A stretch of DNA of 45,159 bases, taken from positions 1 to 45,159 of the forward strand of contig CABMGE010000023.1 of assembly GCA_902385625.1 (NCBI GenBank). The letters are read 5' to 3'. This document shows, one piece after another, positions 23,388 through 30,823 of this stretch (position 1 is its first letter; every line of letters starts with the position of its first letter). The notes beneath the pieces were generated by a model that saw only the letters and a list, made by a program, of their open reading frames with translations, did no database searches and was not told the DNA's origin. A program made the translations under genes and the position numbers. This DNA comes from an uncultured archaeon (GTDB lineage: Archaea > Nanobdellota > Nanobdellia > Pacearchaeales > GW2011-AR1).

Positions 23388-23681
23388 TTAAAATAATTGT
23401 GGCACTTTCTGGCACTTGAGTGTCTGACACTGCCAAGCAATTAAAACAATCACCGTAAGATTATAAACCAAAGCCTTAAGCAGTAACTCATTCTCCCTAG
23501 ATTCAGGTTTTCTTGATCTAAGATAATTAATATACTTTTTCTTAATGCAGCTAAAAATTCCCTCCACTACAACTCTGAATCTGTATTTCTCATGCCAAAG
23601 TTCAGGATCTTCCTTGAATACTTTTAATTGACTAGCCCAGGCAGACCTGAAATATTTAAAGCTATCGGTACTTGAAAAGAA
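23388..23681 (-). pseudogene. Transposase C-terminal fragment (IS5/IS4-type DDE relic)
   Basis: An open minus-strand frame of 97 codons without a start. It reads Y-R-F-R-V-V-V-E-G-I-F-S-C-I-K-K-K-Y, then N-Y-L-R-S-R-K-P-E-S-R-E-N-E-L-L-L-K-A-L-V-Y-N-L. The R-x-x-V-E-x-x-F-x-x-x-K helix holds the final catalytic Glu of DDE transposases. The N-terminal two thirds and the catalytic Asp residues are missing, so it cannot be active. Its upstream boundary is the stop codon of the adjacent small membrane gene, in the same frame. Confidence 0.8.
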
Positions 23682-23903
23682 TTATTTTACGTCTTTTTCG
23701 TCAGGAAATAGATAATTAACTCCTTTTAAAAAAATAACTAATATTAAAGAAAAAATCATCGCAAAAACAAATAATGCTATAAGAAAATCTAATAATTCTA
23801 TACCAGTTAATTTAGGATTATCGGGCATTCCCTTTGATAACATAACTCCCATCATAGAACTTATGATAATCAAAGACCATTCCTTACTATTAGGCTCATC
23901 CAT
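23682..23903 (-). CDS. Small two-helix membrane protein
   Basis: A 73-residue protein from ATG 23903, with hydrophobic segments at about 8-22 and 37-62 and an acidic tail (D-E-K-D-V-K). The start is supported by a TTTATATAT box about 25-30 bases upstream on the minus strand. The longer GTG start at 23942 would remove that promoter from the leader. It lies directly inside the right inverted repeat and reads towards the transposase relic. Function is unknown. Confidence 0.6.
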   Translation of the reverse strand: MDEPNSKEWSLIIISSMMGVMLSKGMPDNPKLTGIELLDFLIALFVFAMIFSLILVIFLKGVNYLFPDEKDVK

Positions 23904-23945
23904 AGAATAAAAAATGTTAACGGATATATAAAGTTCTGCCACCTA

Positions 23946-24013
23946 TTTATGGACAGTTTATAAATATTTTATAGACACTTTATGGACAAATCATAGTTTA
24001 TGGACTGTGTTAG
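23946..24013 (-). repeat. Right inverted repeat of the ATPase segment
   Basis: Mirror of 22027-22086: TTTATGGACAG, TTTTATAGACAC, TTTATGGACAAA and TTTATGGACTGTGTTAG on the plus strand. Iterated GTCYATAAA units suggest transposase-binding sites. Confidence 0.68.
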
Positions 24014-24065
24014 CAGATTTTTCACTTTAAAAACAGCTGTTAACTTCCTCGATAAAAATAGAAAG

Positions 24066-24074
24066 CTTTATATA
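24066..24074 (+). promoter_or_regulatory. TATA box of the TBP gene
   Basis: TTTATATAC-type box about 30 bases before ATG 24099; supports the shorter TBP start and a leaderless transcript. Confidence 0.65.
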
Positions 24075-24098
24075 CTAATTTTGTTTATAAATACTAAT

Positions 24099-24653
24099 AT
24101 GGCAGCAAAAGGTTCTCTTAAAATACAAAATATTGTAGCAACAACTTCTCTTGGAAAAGATGTTCCATTAACAAAACTTGCAAAAACAATTCCAAATACC
24201 GAATATAATCCAGAGCAATTCCCAGGATTAGTTCTTAGAATAAAACAGCCAAAATCAGCAGTACTTGTTTTCTCATCAGGAAACCTTGTTTGTACAGGAA
24301 CAAAATCTATTGCACAGGTAAAACTTGTAATTGAGCAGGTAATAAAAACACTTAAAAAAATCAATGTAAAAATAACAGACAAGCCAAAAATAACAGTCCA
24401 AAATATAGTTGCATCAGGAAATATTGACATGATGCTAAATCTTAATTACTTGGCACTTGAACTTGAAAACACAGAATACGAACCAGAACAGTTTCCAGGT
24501 TTAGTATACAAATTAGTTGAACCAAATGCAACATTCTTACTATTCTCAAATGGAAAACTTGTTTGTACAGGAACAAAAAATAATCAGCAACTAGAAGATT
24601 CTATGGATCAGTTGATTAAAAGAATCAAAGAAGCTAATGCAAATAAGAAATAA
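24099..24653 (+). CDS. tbp: TATA-box binding protein
   Basis: A 184-residue archaeal TBP, the promoter-recognition factor for RNA polymerase. It has the two direct repeats of the saddle fold: I-Q-N-I-V-A-T at the N-terminus and V-Q-N-I-V-A-S about 90 residues later. Each is followed by E-Y-x-P-E-Q-F-P-G-L-V and L-V-C-T-G-T-K. The start at 24099 gives the usual TBP length. The frame upstream to 24000 encodes an unrelated hydrophobic extension that crosses the TATA box and the mobile-segment end, and is rejected. It converges on the BtpA-like gene. Confidence 0.98.
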   Translation: MAAKGSLKIQNIVATTSLGKDVPLTKLAKTIPNTEYNPEQFPGLVLRIKQPKSAVLVFSSGNLVCTGTKSIAQVKLVIEQVIKTLKKINVKITDKPKITVQNIVASGNIDMMLNLNYLALELENTEYEPEQFPGLVYKLVEPNATFLLFSNGKLVCTGTKNNQQLEDSMDQLIKRIKEANANKK

Positions 24654-24678
24654 TTTTTAAATAATTCTAGTTTAAATA

Positions 24679-24775
24679 ACAGTTTATAACTCTAGTAAAT
24701 TAAAAATTGTCTTTGATCAAGTTTATTTTGGAGAAAACAACTATATTTACTAATTTATACCTGATGTATAAATTA
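24679..24775. repeat. Multi-hairpin intergenic element, copy 6
   Basis: 24679-24710 (ACAGTTTATAACTCT / TAAAAATTGT around loop AGTAAAT), 24708-24740 (TTGTCTTTGATCAAG pairing imperfectly with TTTGGAGAAAACAA) and 24751-24775 (perfect TAATTTATAC / GTATAAATTA, loop CTGAT). The last hairpin overlaps the final codons and stop of the minus-strand BtpA-like gene. Confidence 0.8.
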
Positions 24776-25499
24776 ACCCATTTACAATATCCATAAGTTC
24801 GCTAACTTTTGTCTCATCAATCAAATTCCAAGTATCATTATTCTTAAAAAAACTTCCAACAATAGCACCATCAGCGATTTTAAGCTGCTCTTTTGCATTC
24901 TCAAGGTTAATTCCAGCACCAATAACAAGAGGATAATCATTTCCAAGTGTTTCACGAAATTCAATAATCTTTTCAATAGGAGTCTCTTTACCAGTTCCAT
25001 TTCCAGTAACAACAACTGCTTCAGCTCTTTGTTTTGCAAGATTCAGGTAATAACTTAGTTTAGATGGATTTCTTGGATGATAGTATTTTGGAAAAACACC
25101 TCCTAAAACCGAGATATTTAAACCTGCCCTTGTTTCTAGATATCTTGGATAATCAAGTTCTCCTTCAAGATAGTCTCCAGAAACATAATCAAGCTGAACA
25201 AACCCTGCACCATATCTTTTAGCCCAACCAATTGATTCAGAAAATTCATTAGGAAGTATGTTAATTCCAATTACAAGTTTTTCAGATCTTCTTTTCTTTA
25301 AAGATTCGAGAACATTCAAAACATCTCTTTTTGTTCCATGATAATTTTCAATAATTACCCCTGAAACACCATATTCTTCATAAATTCTCATCTCCTTATG
25401 TGCTTGTTCAACTACTCCAGAGTCTCCAGGAGCCAGATGAATCATTCCAATAATTGGTTTTTTAGAGTTGAATAATCTAAAAAATTCTTCCTTAATCAT
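24750..25499 (-). CDS. BtpA/SgcQ-family TIM-barrel protein
   Basis: A 249-residue barrel protein. It shows the family start P-I-I-G-M-I-H-L-A-P, the block G-V-S-G-V-I-I-E-N-Y, then V-V-V-T-G-N-G-T-G and the phosphate-binding end P-L-V-I-G-A-G-I...A-D-G-A-I-V-G-S-F-F. BtpA was linked to photosystem I stability in cyanobacteria, while archaeal members are uncharacterised, probably phosphosugar/nucleoside-related. The last codons (I-Y-T-S-G-I-N) lie in the terminal hairpin of the repeat element, so the original C-terminus may have been replaced. It converges with TBP. Confidence 0.88.
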   Translation of the reverse strand: MIKEEFFRLFNSKKPIIGMIHLAPGDSGVVEQAHKEMRIYEEYGVSGVIIENYHGTKRDVLNVLESLKKRRSEKLVIGINILPNEFSESIGWAKRYGAGFVQLDYVSGDYLEGELDYPRYLETRAGLNISVLGGVFPKYYHPRNPSKLSYYLNLAKQRAEAVVVTGNGTGKETPIEKIIEFRETLGNDYPLVIGAGINLENAKEQLKIADGAIVGSFFKNNDTWNLIDETKVSELMDIVNGLIYTSGIN

Positions 25500-25681
25500 A
25501 AATTCTAAAAATAAAGGAGCTTAAAAAATATTATGATAAAAGAAAATAAGTATTAGATAGACAAAAGTTAGAGTTAATCTAAACTCCAAAGTAACAATTA
25601 CCATTTAAAAGATATTAAGAATCTAAATAAATCCTTATAAATAGAAACCCATTAGAATTTTTATAAAAAGGGTAGAATAAA

Positions 25682-27706
25682 ATGACAATTGATAAAAAAA
25701 AGAGTAATGAAGAGTTAGTAATTGAAGCAAAATCCTTTTTTGAAACTTATAAAAAAGAAGTAGGGGAAAGTATAAGAAAAGGCCAAAAAGTAGTTTTTGT
25801 AAATTTCTCAGATCTTGCATCAAATTCACCTATGCTTGCAGAGGCATTAATTGGAAACCCTGAAGAAATGATACAAATTCTAGAAGTTGCATTGGAAGAA
25901 ACAGGATTAATAAAAGGCCCAAGAATAAGATTTAACGATCTTCCAGAAACTCAAAAAGTAAAAATAAGAACAATAAGAGCAACTCACCTTAATCAATTAA
26001 TATTTTTTGAAGGACTTGTAAGACAGGCATCTGATGTAAGGCCCCAGGTTGTTAATGCAAAATTTGAATGCCCTGCATGTGGAACAGTTATTTCTGTACT
26101 TCAAATTGAAAAAAAATTCAGAGAACCCACAAGATGTTCTTGTGGAAGAAAAGGACAGTTTACAATTTTAAGTAAAACAATGGTAGATGCTCAAAGACTT
26201 GTAATAGAAGAAGCCCCTGATTCTTTAACAGGAGGAGAACAACCAAGAAGAATGAGTGTTTTTCTAAAAGAAGATCTTGTTGAACCAAGAATGGAAGAAA
26301 AAACAACTCCTGGAAGTAAAGTAAGAGTTCTTGGAGTTTTAAAAGAAGTTCCTATTCCCCTTCCAACAGGTTCAATATCAACAAGATTTGATCTTGCACT
26401 TGAAGCAAATAATCTCGTGCCAATGGAATCAAGTTATGAAGACTTGGATATTAGTGATGAAGATGAACGCCAGATAATTGAAATTTCAACAGATCCTGAA
26501 TTATTTAAAAAACTCAGAGAAAGTGTTGCTCCAAGTATCTGGGGTTATGATGAAATAAAAGAAGCCCTTGTACTGCAAATGTTTGGAGGAGTAAGAAAAG
26601 TATCAGGAGATGGAACAACTTCAAGAGGAGATATACACTTATTTTTAATAGGAGATCCAGGAGTTGCAAAATCAGTAACACTAAAATTTATTTCAAACAT
26701 CGCGCCAAGAGGAAGATATATTGTTGGAAAAGCAGCAACAGGTGCGGGTATAACTGCAACAGTTGTCAAAGATGAATTCCTAAAAGGCTGGGCACTTGAA
26801 GCAGGAGCAATGGTTCTTGCAAATAAAGGAATTGTCTGTATTGATGAGATAGAAAAAATGGATGCAACAGACAGGTCTGCAATGCATGAGGCATTAGAGC
26901 AGCAGACAGTAACAATTTCAAAAGCCAATGTCCAGGCAACACTTACAGCACAAACTTCAGTTCTCGCAGCAGGAAACCCAAAGTACGGAAGATTTGAACC
27001 AACTCAACCAATAACTCAACAAATAGATCTTCCACCTGCACTGATAAACAGGTTTGATTTAATTTTTGTATTAAGAGACTTGCCGAACAAATTTCAAGAT
27101 GAGTCTATTGCAACACATGTTCTAAATATGCATCAAAGAAAAGATACAAAATCTTCAATTGATAGGGAGCTTTTCAGAAAATATGTTGCTTATGCAAAAC
27201 AAAGAGTAGAACCAAAATTGACAGATGAAGCAGTAAATGAAATAAAAGATTTCTATATAAAAATGAGAAATATGAGTACAGCAGGAGAATCAGGTTCAAT
27301 ATCAATATCTGCAAGACAGTTACAAGGACTAGTAAGACTTGCAGAAGCTCATGCAAAATCTCGTCTTTCACCAACAGTAGAAAGAGAAGACTCACAAGTT
27401 GCAATAAGACTTACAAATTACTATCTAATGCAAGTAGGATATGATCCAGACACAAAAACATTTGATATTGACAGATTTAGCTCAAGAGTTTCATCAAGCC
27501 AAAGAAGCAAAATAGTTCTTTTAAGAGAAACAATTAAAAAATTAGAAGAGGCCTATGGCAAGCAAGTTCCAATGGAAGAATTAAAAAAAGCAATTGGAAC
27601 AAACATGACCGACTTAGAACTTGAAGAAGCTCTTGGAAAATTAAAAGAAAAAGGAGATATTTATGAACCGAGACAAGGATTTATCCAAGATGTTGGTTCA
27701 AAATAA
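25682..27706 (+). CDS. mcm: Replicative DNA helicase MCM
   Basis: A 674-residue MCM, the archaeal replicative helicase that unwinds DNA as a hexamer. The N-terminal domain carries a zinc knuckle (C-P-A-C...C-S-C). The AAA+ core has Walker A G-D-P-G-V-A-K-S (324-331), Walker B I-D-E-I-E-K-M (387-393) and the arginine finger L-I-N-R-F-D (R457). A winged helix ends the protein with E-P-R-Q-G-F. No intein is present. A TATA box (CTTATAAATA) lies at about 25631-25640, giving a leader of some 20-25 bases. It precedes an RPA-like gene and a repeat element. Confidence 0.98.
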   Translation: MTIDKKKSNEELVIEAKSFFETYKKEVGESIRKGQKVVFVNFSDLASNSPMLAEALIGNPEEMIQILEVALEETGLIKGPRIRFNDLPETQKVKIRTIRATHLNQLIFFEGLVRQASDVRPQVVNAKFECPACGTVISVLQIEKKFREPTRCSCGRKGQFTILSKTMVDAQRLVIEEAPDSLTGGEQPRRMSVFLKEDLVEPRMEEKTTPGSKVRVLGVLKEVPIPLPTGSISTRFDLALEANNLVPMESSYEDLDISDEDERQIIEISTDPELFKKLRESVAPSIWGYDEIKEALVLQMFGGVRKVSGDGTTSRGDIHLFLIGDPGVAKSVTLKFISNIAPRGRYIVGKAATGAGITATVVKDEFLKGWALEAGAMVLANKGIVCIDEIEKMDATDRSAMHEALEQQTVTISKANVQATLTAQTSVLAAGNPKYGRFEPTQPITQQIDLPPALINRFDLIFVLRDLPNKFQDESIATHVLNMHQRKDTKSSIDRELFRKYVAYAKQRVEPKLTDEAVNEIKDFYIKMRNMSTAGESGSISISARQLQGLVRLAEAHAKSRLSPTVEREDSQVAIRLTNYYLMQVGYDPDTKTFDIDRFSSRVSSSQRSKIVLLRETIKKLEEAYGKQVPMEELKKAIGTNMTDLELEEALGKLKEKGDIYEPRQGFIQDVGSK

Positions 27707-27751
27707 TCCAAGATTTAATTTAGATAAAATTTTAGTCCTATCAAAAGAAAA

Positions 27752-27820
27752 TTATTTTTAGATTAATTCATTTAAGATAAAAACAACAAATTCAGACTAT
27801 TTCATACAAAAGTATGAAAT
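27752..27820. repeat. Multi-hairpin intergenic element, copy 7
   Basis: 27752-27786 (TTATTTTTAGATTAA / TTAAGATAAAAACAA, loop TTCAT) and 27799-27820 (ATTTCATAC / GTATGAAAT, loop AAAA). In the terminal hairpin both arms differ from the TTTATAC/GTATAAA of copies 3, 4 and 6 in a paired, compensatory way. It follows mcm; the next gene is on the same strand. Confidence 0.82.
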
Positions 27821-27887
27821 ATATTTACTATTCAACCCTATCCTAAAATACCTAAATCTTTTTAAATAAATATTGAATTCTATTAAA

Positions 27888-28523
27888 ATGCCAGAAGTAA
27901 AAAAAAGAGAGACAGCACATAAGTTAAGGATTTCAGACCTCCTCAGAGGAAACCAAATTTTTGAAGAGACTGAAGGACCTAACAAAAAACTGAAATTTGT
28001 AGAACTGGGAGACAAACGAATTGTGAGAATAAATATTATTGCAAATGTTATTGATAAATATGAAAGCGATGGTGAAAGAAGATTTGCTTCAATTACTCTT
28101 GATGATGGAAGCGGCCAAATAAGAGCAAGAGTTTTTGGAGATGATCTAAATAAATTCACAGAGTTATCACATGGAGACACGCTTATGATGATTGGAGTCT
28201 TAAGATTCTTTAATAATGAATTATATGTTCTTCCAGAACTAATAAAAAAACAAGATCCTCGATACCTCCTTGTAAGAAAACTTGAAATTGAAAAATCCTA
28301 TCCATCAAATAATCCTCAGATGAAAAAGCAAGAGATAAAAGTTCTAAGAGATGAAGTTATAACTATGATAAGAGAAGCAGAGACAAGAGAAGGAATCGAT
28401 AAAGAAGAAATGATTATGAAAATAAAAGCTCAACCAGAACTTATTAGTCAGGAAATACAAAAACTATTGGAAGAAGGAATAGTTTACGAGCCAAGACCTG
28501 GAAGAGTAAGATATCTTGGATAA
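27888..28523 (+). CDS. RPA32-like single-stranded DNA-binding protein (OB fold + winged helix)
   Basis: A 211-residue protein. An OB-fold occupies about residues 35-125 (V-R-I-N-I-I-A-N-V-I-D-K-Y, F-A-S-I-T-L-D-D-G-S-G-Q-I-R-A-R-V-F-G, M-I-G-V-L-R-F-F). A C-terminal winged helix (about 150-211) ends I-V-Y-E-P-R-P-G-R-V-R-Y-L-G. This is the RPA2/RPA32 layout: ssDNA binding plus a protein-recruitment wing. The wing's ending resembles that of the upstream MCM. ATG 27888 is chosen over TTG 27873. It is probably part of a replication cluster with mcm. Confidence 0.87.
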   Translation: MPEVKKRETAHKLRISDLLRGNQIFEETEGPNKKLKFVELGDKRIVRINIIANVIDKYESDGERRFASITLDDGSGQIRARVFGDDLNKFTELSHGDTLMMIGVLRFFNNELYVLPELIKKQDPRYLLVRKLEIEKSYPSNNPQMKKQEIKVLRDEVITMIREAETREGIDKEEMIMKIKAQPELISQEIQKLLEEGIVYEPRPGRVRYLG

Positions 28524-28561
28524 ATAGATATATTTTTAAAGATTTGATTAATTATTACATC

Positions 28562-28840
28562 ATGAAAAAGTGGGCCAAAGTTCTTGTTTATATTGGAATA
28601 ATTTGGGTTATTTTAATTCTAATTGGCTTAACAGTTCTTTATTTTAATTTAAATCATCTTGGTAAAAAAGCCTTAATTTCTGGAGATGAAGTTAATCCTA
28701 ATGTTAGGTGGTTTCTTGAAACAATTAATCTCAATTCTGTAATTGATTCACTTTTTAGATGGTTTATAGTATTAGCAATTCCAAGTATAATTTTGTTTAT
28801 TATAGCAAGTATTTTTGGAAGAAAAAAGAATCCAAACTAA
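28562..28840 (+). CDS. Two-helix membrane protein
   Basis: A 92-residue protein from ATG 28562 (the frame opens earlier only with TTG). Hydrophobic segments lie at about 6-27 and 63-84, with a polar loop between and a basic tail (F-G-R-K-K-N-P-N). There is no motif. It sits between the RPA-like gene and aIF2-beta on the same strand. Function is unknown. Confidence 0.65.
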   Translation: MKKWAKVLVYIGIIWVILILIGLTVLYFNLNHLGKKALISGDEVNPNVRWFLETINLNSVIDSLFRWFIVLAIPSIILFIIASIFGRKKNPN

Positions 28841-28872
28841 ACCCTTAAAAACCCTTATCTTCTCTAATCTTT

Positions 28873-29283
28873 ATGGAAACTTATGACCAATTGCTAAGTG
28901 ACGCATATTCAAAAATCAAACCAATTGATCATAATGGAGAAAGATTTGAAATACCAAAAATAGAAGGACATCTAGAAGGAACAAAAACTGTTCTAATAAA
29001 TATTCCCCAAATTGCATCTTATCTTAGAAGAGATCAAGATCATATTGTAAAATACCTCTTAAAAGAACTTGCAACATCAGGAACAATGAAAAATAACTTA
29101 CTCGTCTTGCAAAGAAAGATAAACTCTTTAAAAATAAACGAAAAAATTAAAGATTATGTAGAAGAGTTTGTTTTGTGCAAAGAATGTAAAAAACCAGATA
29201 CAGAACTAACTAAGGACAAAGGATTTGCATTTATTCACTGTCTTGCATGTGGTGCAAAGCATCCAGTAAGAAGTAAATTCTAA
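28873..29283 (+). CDS. Translation initiation factor aIF2 subunit beta
   Basis: A 136-residue archaeal aIF2-beta, part of the aIF2 complex that brings initiator tRNA to the ribosome. It has the central alpha-beta domain with I-P-Q-I-A-S-Y-L-R-R-D-Q-D-H and L-L-K-E-L-A-T-S-G. The C-terminal zinc ribbon is C-K-E-C (about 105-108) and C-L-A-C (about 126-129). Length is normal. A short AT-rich leader follows the membrane gene. Identity is secure. Confidence 0.96.
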   Translation: METYDQLLSDAYSKIKPIDHNGERFEIPKIEGHLEGTKTVLINIPQIASYLRRDQDHIVKYLLKELATSGTMKNNLLVLQRKINSLKINEKIKDYVEEFVLCKECKKPDTELTKDKGFAFIHCLACGAKHPVRSKF

Positions 29284-29320
29284 AATAAGGCCAAAACTTA
29301 TTCTATTTAACAAAATATTT

Positions 29321-29485
29321 CTAAACTGTAACACTTAATGGAAATACTCCATAATAAGCAAGAATTTCAGCAATACCCCAAACTAAAAGCCAAATAGCAA
29401 TAACAAGATTTAGTATTTTTGGCCATATCAAAATCAAAATTCCTGCGATAATTGCTATAATTCCTAAAATTAACATAGCTGCCAT
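29321..29485 (-). CDS. DUF3096-like two-helix membrane micro-protein
   Basis: A 54-residue protein, almost wholly hydrophobic: helix one about 3-23 (I-I-A-I-I-A-G-I-L-I-L-I), then W-P-K-I-L-N, then helix two about 27-46. The pattern of two helices around a W/F-P-x-x-L-N turn matches the small DUF3096 membrane proteins common in archaea. Function is unknown. It is convergent with aIF2-beta and was found by reading the minus strand directly. Confidence 0.7.
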   Translation of the reverse strand: MAAMLILGIIAIIAGILILIWPKILNLVIAIWLLVWGIAEILAYYGVFPLSVTV

Positions 29486-29826
29486 TTTTATTAGAAGTAA
29501 TTAAATTTTATAAAACTAAGAAGTACTAAAAATACAAATAAAGTCTTTCTAAAAAACCCAGTTGGGTTCTGATACTTATTAAAAATTTATAATTATTTTT
29601 TCATAATTCACTTCTGAAAAAATAACATTCTAAACACCAGATGTGCTTGATTTGTTCGAAATCTGATGATTCCGGACAAAATTCAATAATACAAATCTTT
29701 AAAACTTCAAAATGACTTAGGGAATTTTGAATGGGTTAAAGATTTGAAGAATACAAATCTTTAAAAACAAAATTTCCATATACAAAACATTAAAAGGAGT
29801 TAAAACATTAAAAGGAGGTAAAAAAA
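29486..29826. other. Gene-free leader with short direct repeats upstream of the zinc-ribbon gene
   Basis: No gene is seen. It holds a small hairpin at about 29557-29568 (ACCCAGTTGGGT), a repeated AATACAAATCTTTAAAA (about 29688 and 29750) and a tandem AAAACATTAAAAGGAG just before the gene at 29827. The second tandem unit supplies its ribosome-binding site AAAAGGAGGT; the first is a decoy or duplicated site. Confidence 0.5.
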
Positions 29827-30015
29827 ATGGTAGAAGCAAGATGCATGAAGTGTAAATCACCAAAGGAAATGAAAAATCCTGAGATTGTACAAACTGCAAG
29901 AGGCGGGTACATGGCAAAGGGTAAATGCCCTGACTGTGGAACAACAATGTGCGCTATGATGTCAAAGGACAATGCAGAAAAAGCAATCAAAGCTGGTGCA
30001 AAGAAATCATACTAA
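29827..30015 (+). CDS. DUF5679-like archaeal zinc-ribbon protein
   Basis: A 62-residue protein with two CxxC knuckles, C-M-K-C near residue 6 and C-P-D-C near residue 35. Between them lies a G-G-Y-M-A-K-G-K stretch, and a helical tail is rich in Ala and Lys. The pattern matches small conserved archaeal ribbon proteins (DUF5679 type) that sit with ribosomal or chromatin genes. It is expected to be abundant, given its near-perfect ribosome-binding site (AAAAGGAGGT) and long leader. Molecular role is unknown. Confidence 0.78.
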   Translation: MVEARCMKCKSPKEMKNPEIVQTARGGYMAKGKCPDCGTTMCAMMSKDNAEKAIKAGAKKSY

Positions 30016-30064
30016 ATATTTTTTTTATTTTCAAATTTAATTTAAATTAATTTAGTTTAACAAA

Positions 30065-30361
30065 ATGCAAATAAAAATTCATGAAGCATATAGAAAAGTA
30101 GTTGCATTATGTGACACAGACTTAATTGGTAAAACATTTTCAGAGGGAAATAGGCAAATACAGATAAACGAAAATTTCTTTAAAGGAGAAGAAAAAAACA
30201 GATCTGAAATAGTAGAAATTCTAAAGGATATGGAAAAAGAAGATTCCACATTTAATATTGTTGGAAAAGAGTCAGTTGAATGTGCAATAGAAGCAGGAGT
30301 AATTTCAAAAGATGGAATTATTATAATTGATAATATACCTGTTGCTTTAGTTTTAATGTGA
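30065..30361 (+). CDS. DUF424-like conserved archaeal protein
   Basis: A 98-residue protein with the DUF424 pattern: K-V-V-A-L-C-D-T-D-L-I-G-K-T-F near the start, I-N-E-N-F-F-K-G in the middle, then F-N-I-V-G-K-E-S-V-E-C-A-I-E-A-G and a final I-I-I-D-N-I-P-V-A. DUF424 proteins are widespread in archaea, found with translation factors and predicted to bind RNA; function is not established. It is in line with the zinc-ribbon gene and close to aIF2-beta, fitting a translation setting. Confidence 0.8.
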   Translation: MQIKIHEAYRKVVALCDTDLIGKTFSEGNRQIQINENFFKGEEKNRSEIVEILKDMEKEDSTFNIVGKESVECAIEAGVISKDGIIIIDNIPVALVLM

Positions 30362-30408
30362 AAATAACAACCTTTTTATAGGGTTTATTTCTTAAAAATG
30401 AGATAAAA

Positions 30409-30822
30409 ATGACACATAATTTATCTAGTGAATTTTTAATGCAAGAACCTGAAACAAAAAGAAATATGATAAAAACCTTTGGAAGATCAACAAATCCAGA
30501 TGATCCAAATTATTCTCCTATGAAACATTCTTCAAGATTTGTAGCACAAGGCTGCGGATGTTTGCTGGCATTTGCATTAATTGTTGGAGGAATTGGTTAT
30601 GGATGTGCAAAAGGAATATCTGCTTTAGAATATTATTACAATTATTCTCAATCATCAAAACTTGCAGATAAAGTTTTTGGAAATAATGATGGAGAATTAG
30701 ATGATTCTGAAAAATCAAAATGGTACAATTCTATGGGAATTTCAAGTAAAGAACCAACAGTACGCCAATTAAGAGTATTTAATGGATTTGCAGAAGCTTA
30801 TGAAAGCAGGAGAAATAAATAA
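30409..30822 (+). CDS. Membrane protein with an EF-hand-like acidic loop (paralogue 1)
   Basis: A 137-residue protein with one transmembrane helix (about 48-68). Its C-terminal exterior or cytosolic part holds V-F-G-N-N-D-G-E-L-D-D-S-E-K-S-K-W-Y (about 88-105). This resembles a calcium-binding EF-hand/dockerin loop (N-x-D-G-x-L-D-x-x-E). The next gene encodes a shorter paralogue with the same loop, and its ATG follows this stop after one base, so the two are coupled. Calcium binding is an inference from the loop. Confidence 0.68.
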   Translation: MTHNLSSEFLMQEPETKRNMIKTFGRSTNPDDPNYSPMKHSSRFVAQGCGCLLAFALIVGGIGYGCAKGISALEYYYNYSQSSKLADKVFGNNDGELDDSEKSKWYNSMGISSKEPTVRQLRVFNGFAEAYESRRNK

Positions 30823-30823
30823 A

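Larger units (their letters stand above)
22027..24013. mobile_element. Candidate mobile segment bounded by inverted repeats, with a P-loop ATPase
   Basis: The left end (22027-22086) holds TTAACACAGTCCATAAA, TTTTGTCCATAAA and ATGTCTATAAAA. The right end (23946-24013), read on the opposite strand, holds CTAACACAGTCCATAAA, TTTGTCCATAAA and GTGTCTATAAAA in the same order. Between them lie the ATPase, a transposase C-terminal relic and a small membrane protein, all on the minus strand. This is the layout of a decayed or non-autonomous transposon with cargo. Target-site duplication is not obvious. Confidence 0.62.

Noticed and set aside
24000-24098. TBP with a 33-residue N-terminal extension
   Set aside because: The extension crosses the TATA box and the mobile-segment end and lacks similarity to TBP; ATG 24099 gives the normal family length.
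590-27820. Treating the multi-hairpin copies as IS elements
   Set aside because: No transposase is inside any copy, no target duplications are visible, and copies keep pairing while losing primary identity, which fits structural constraint better.
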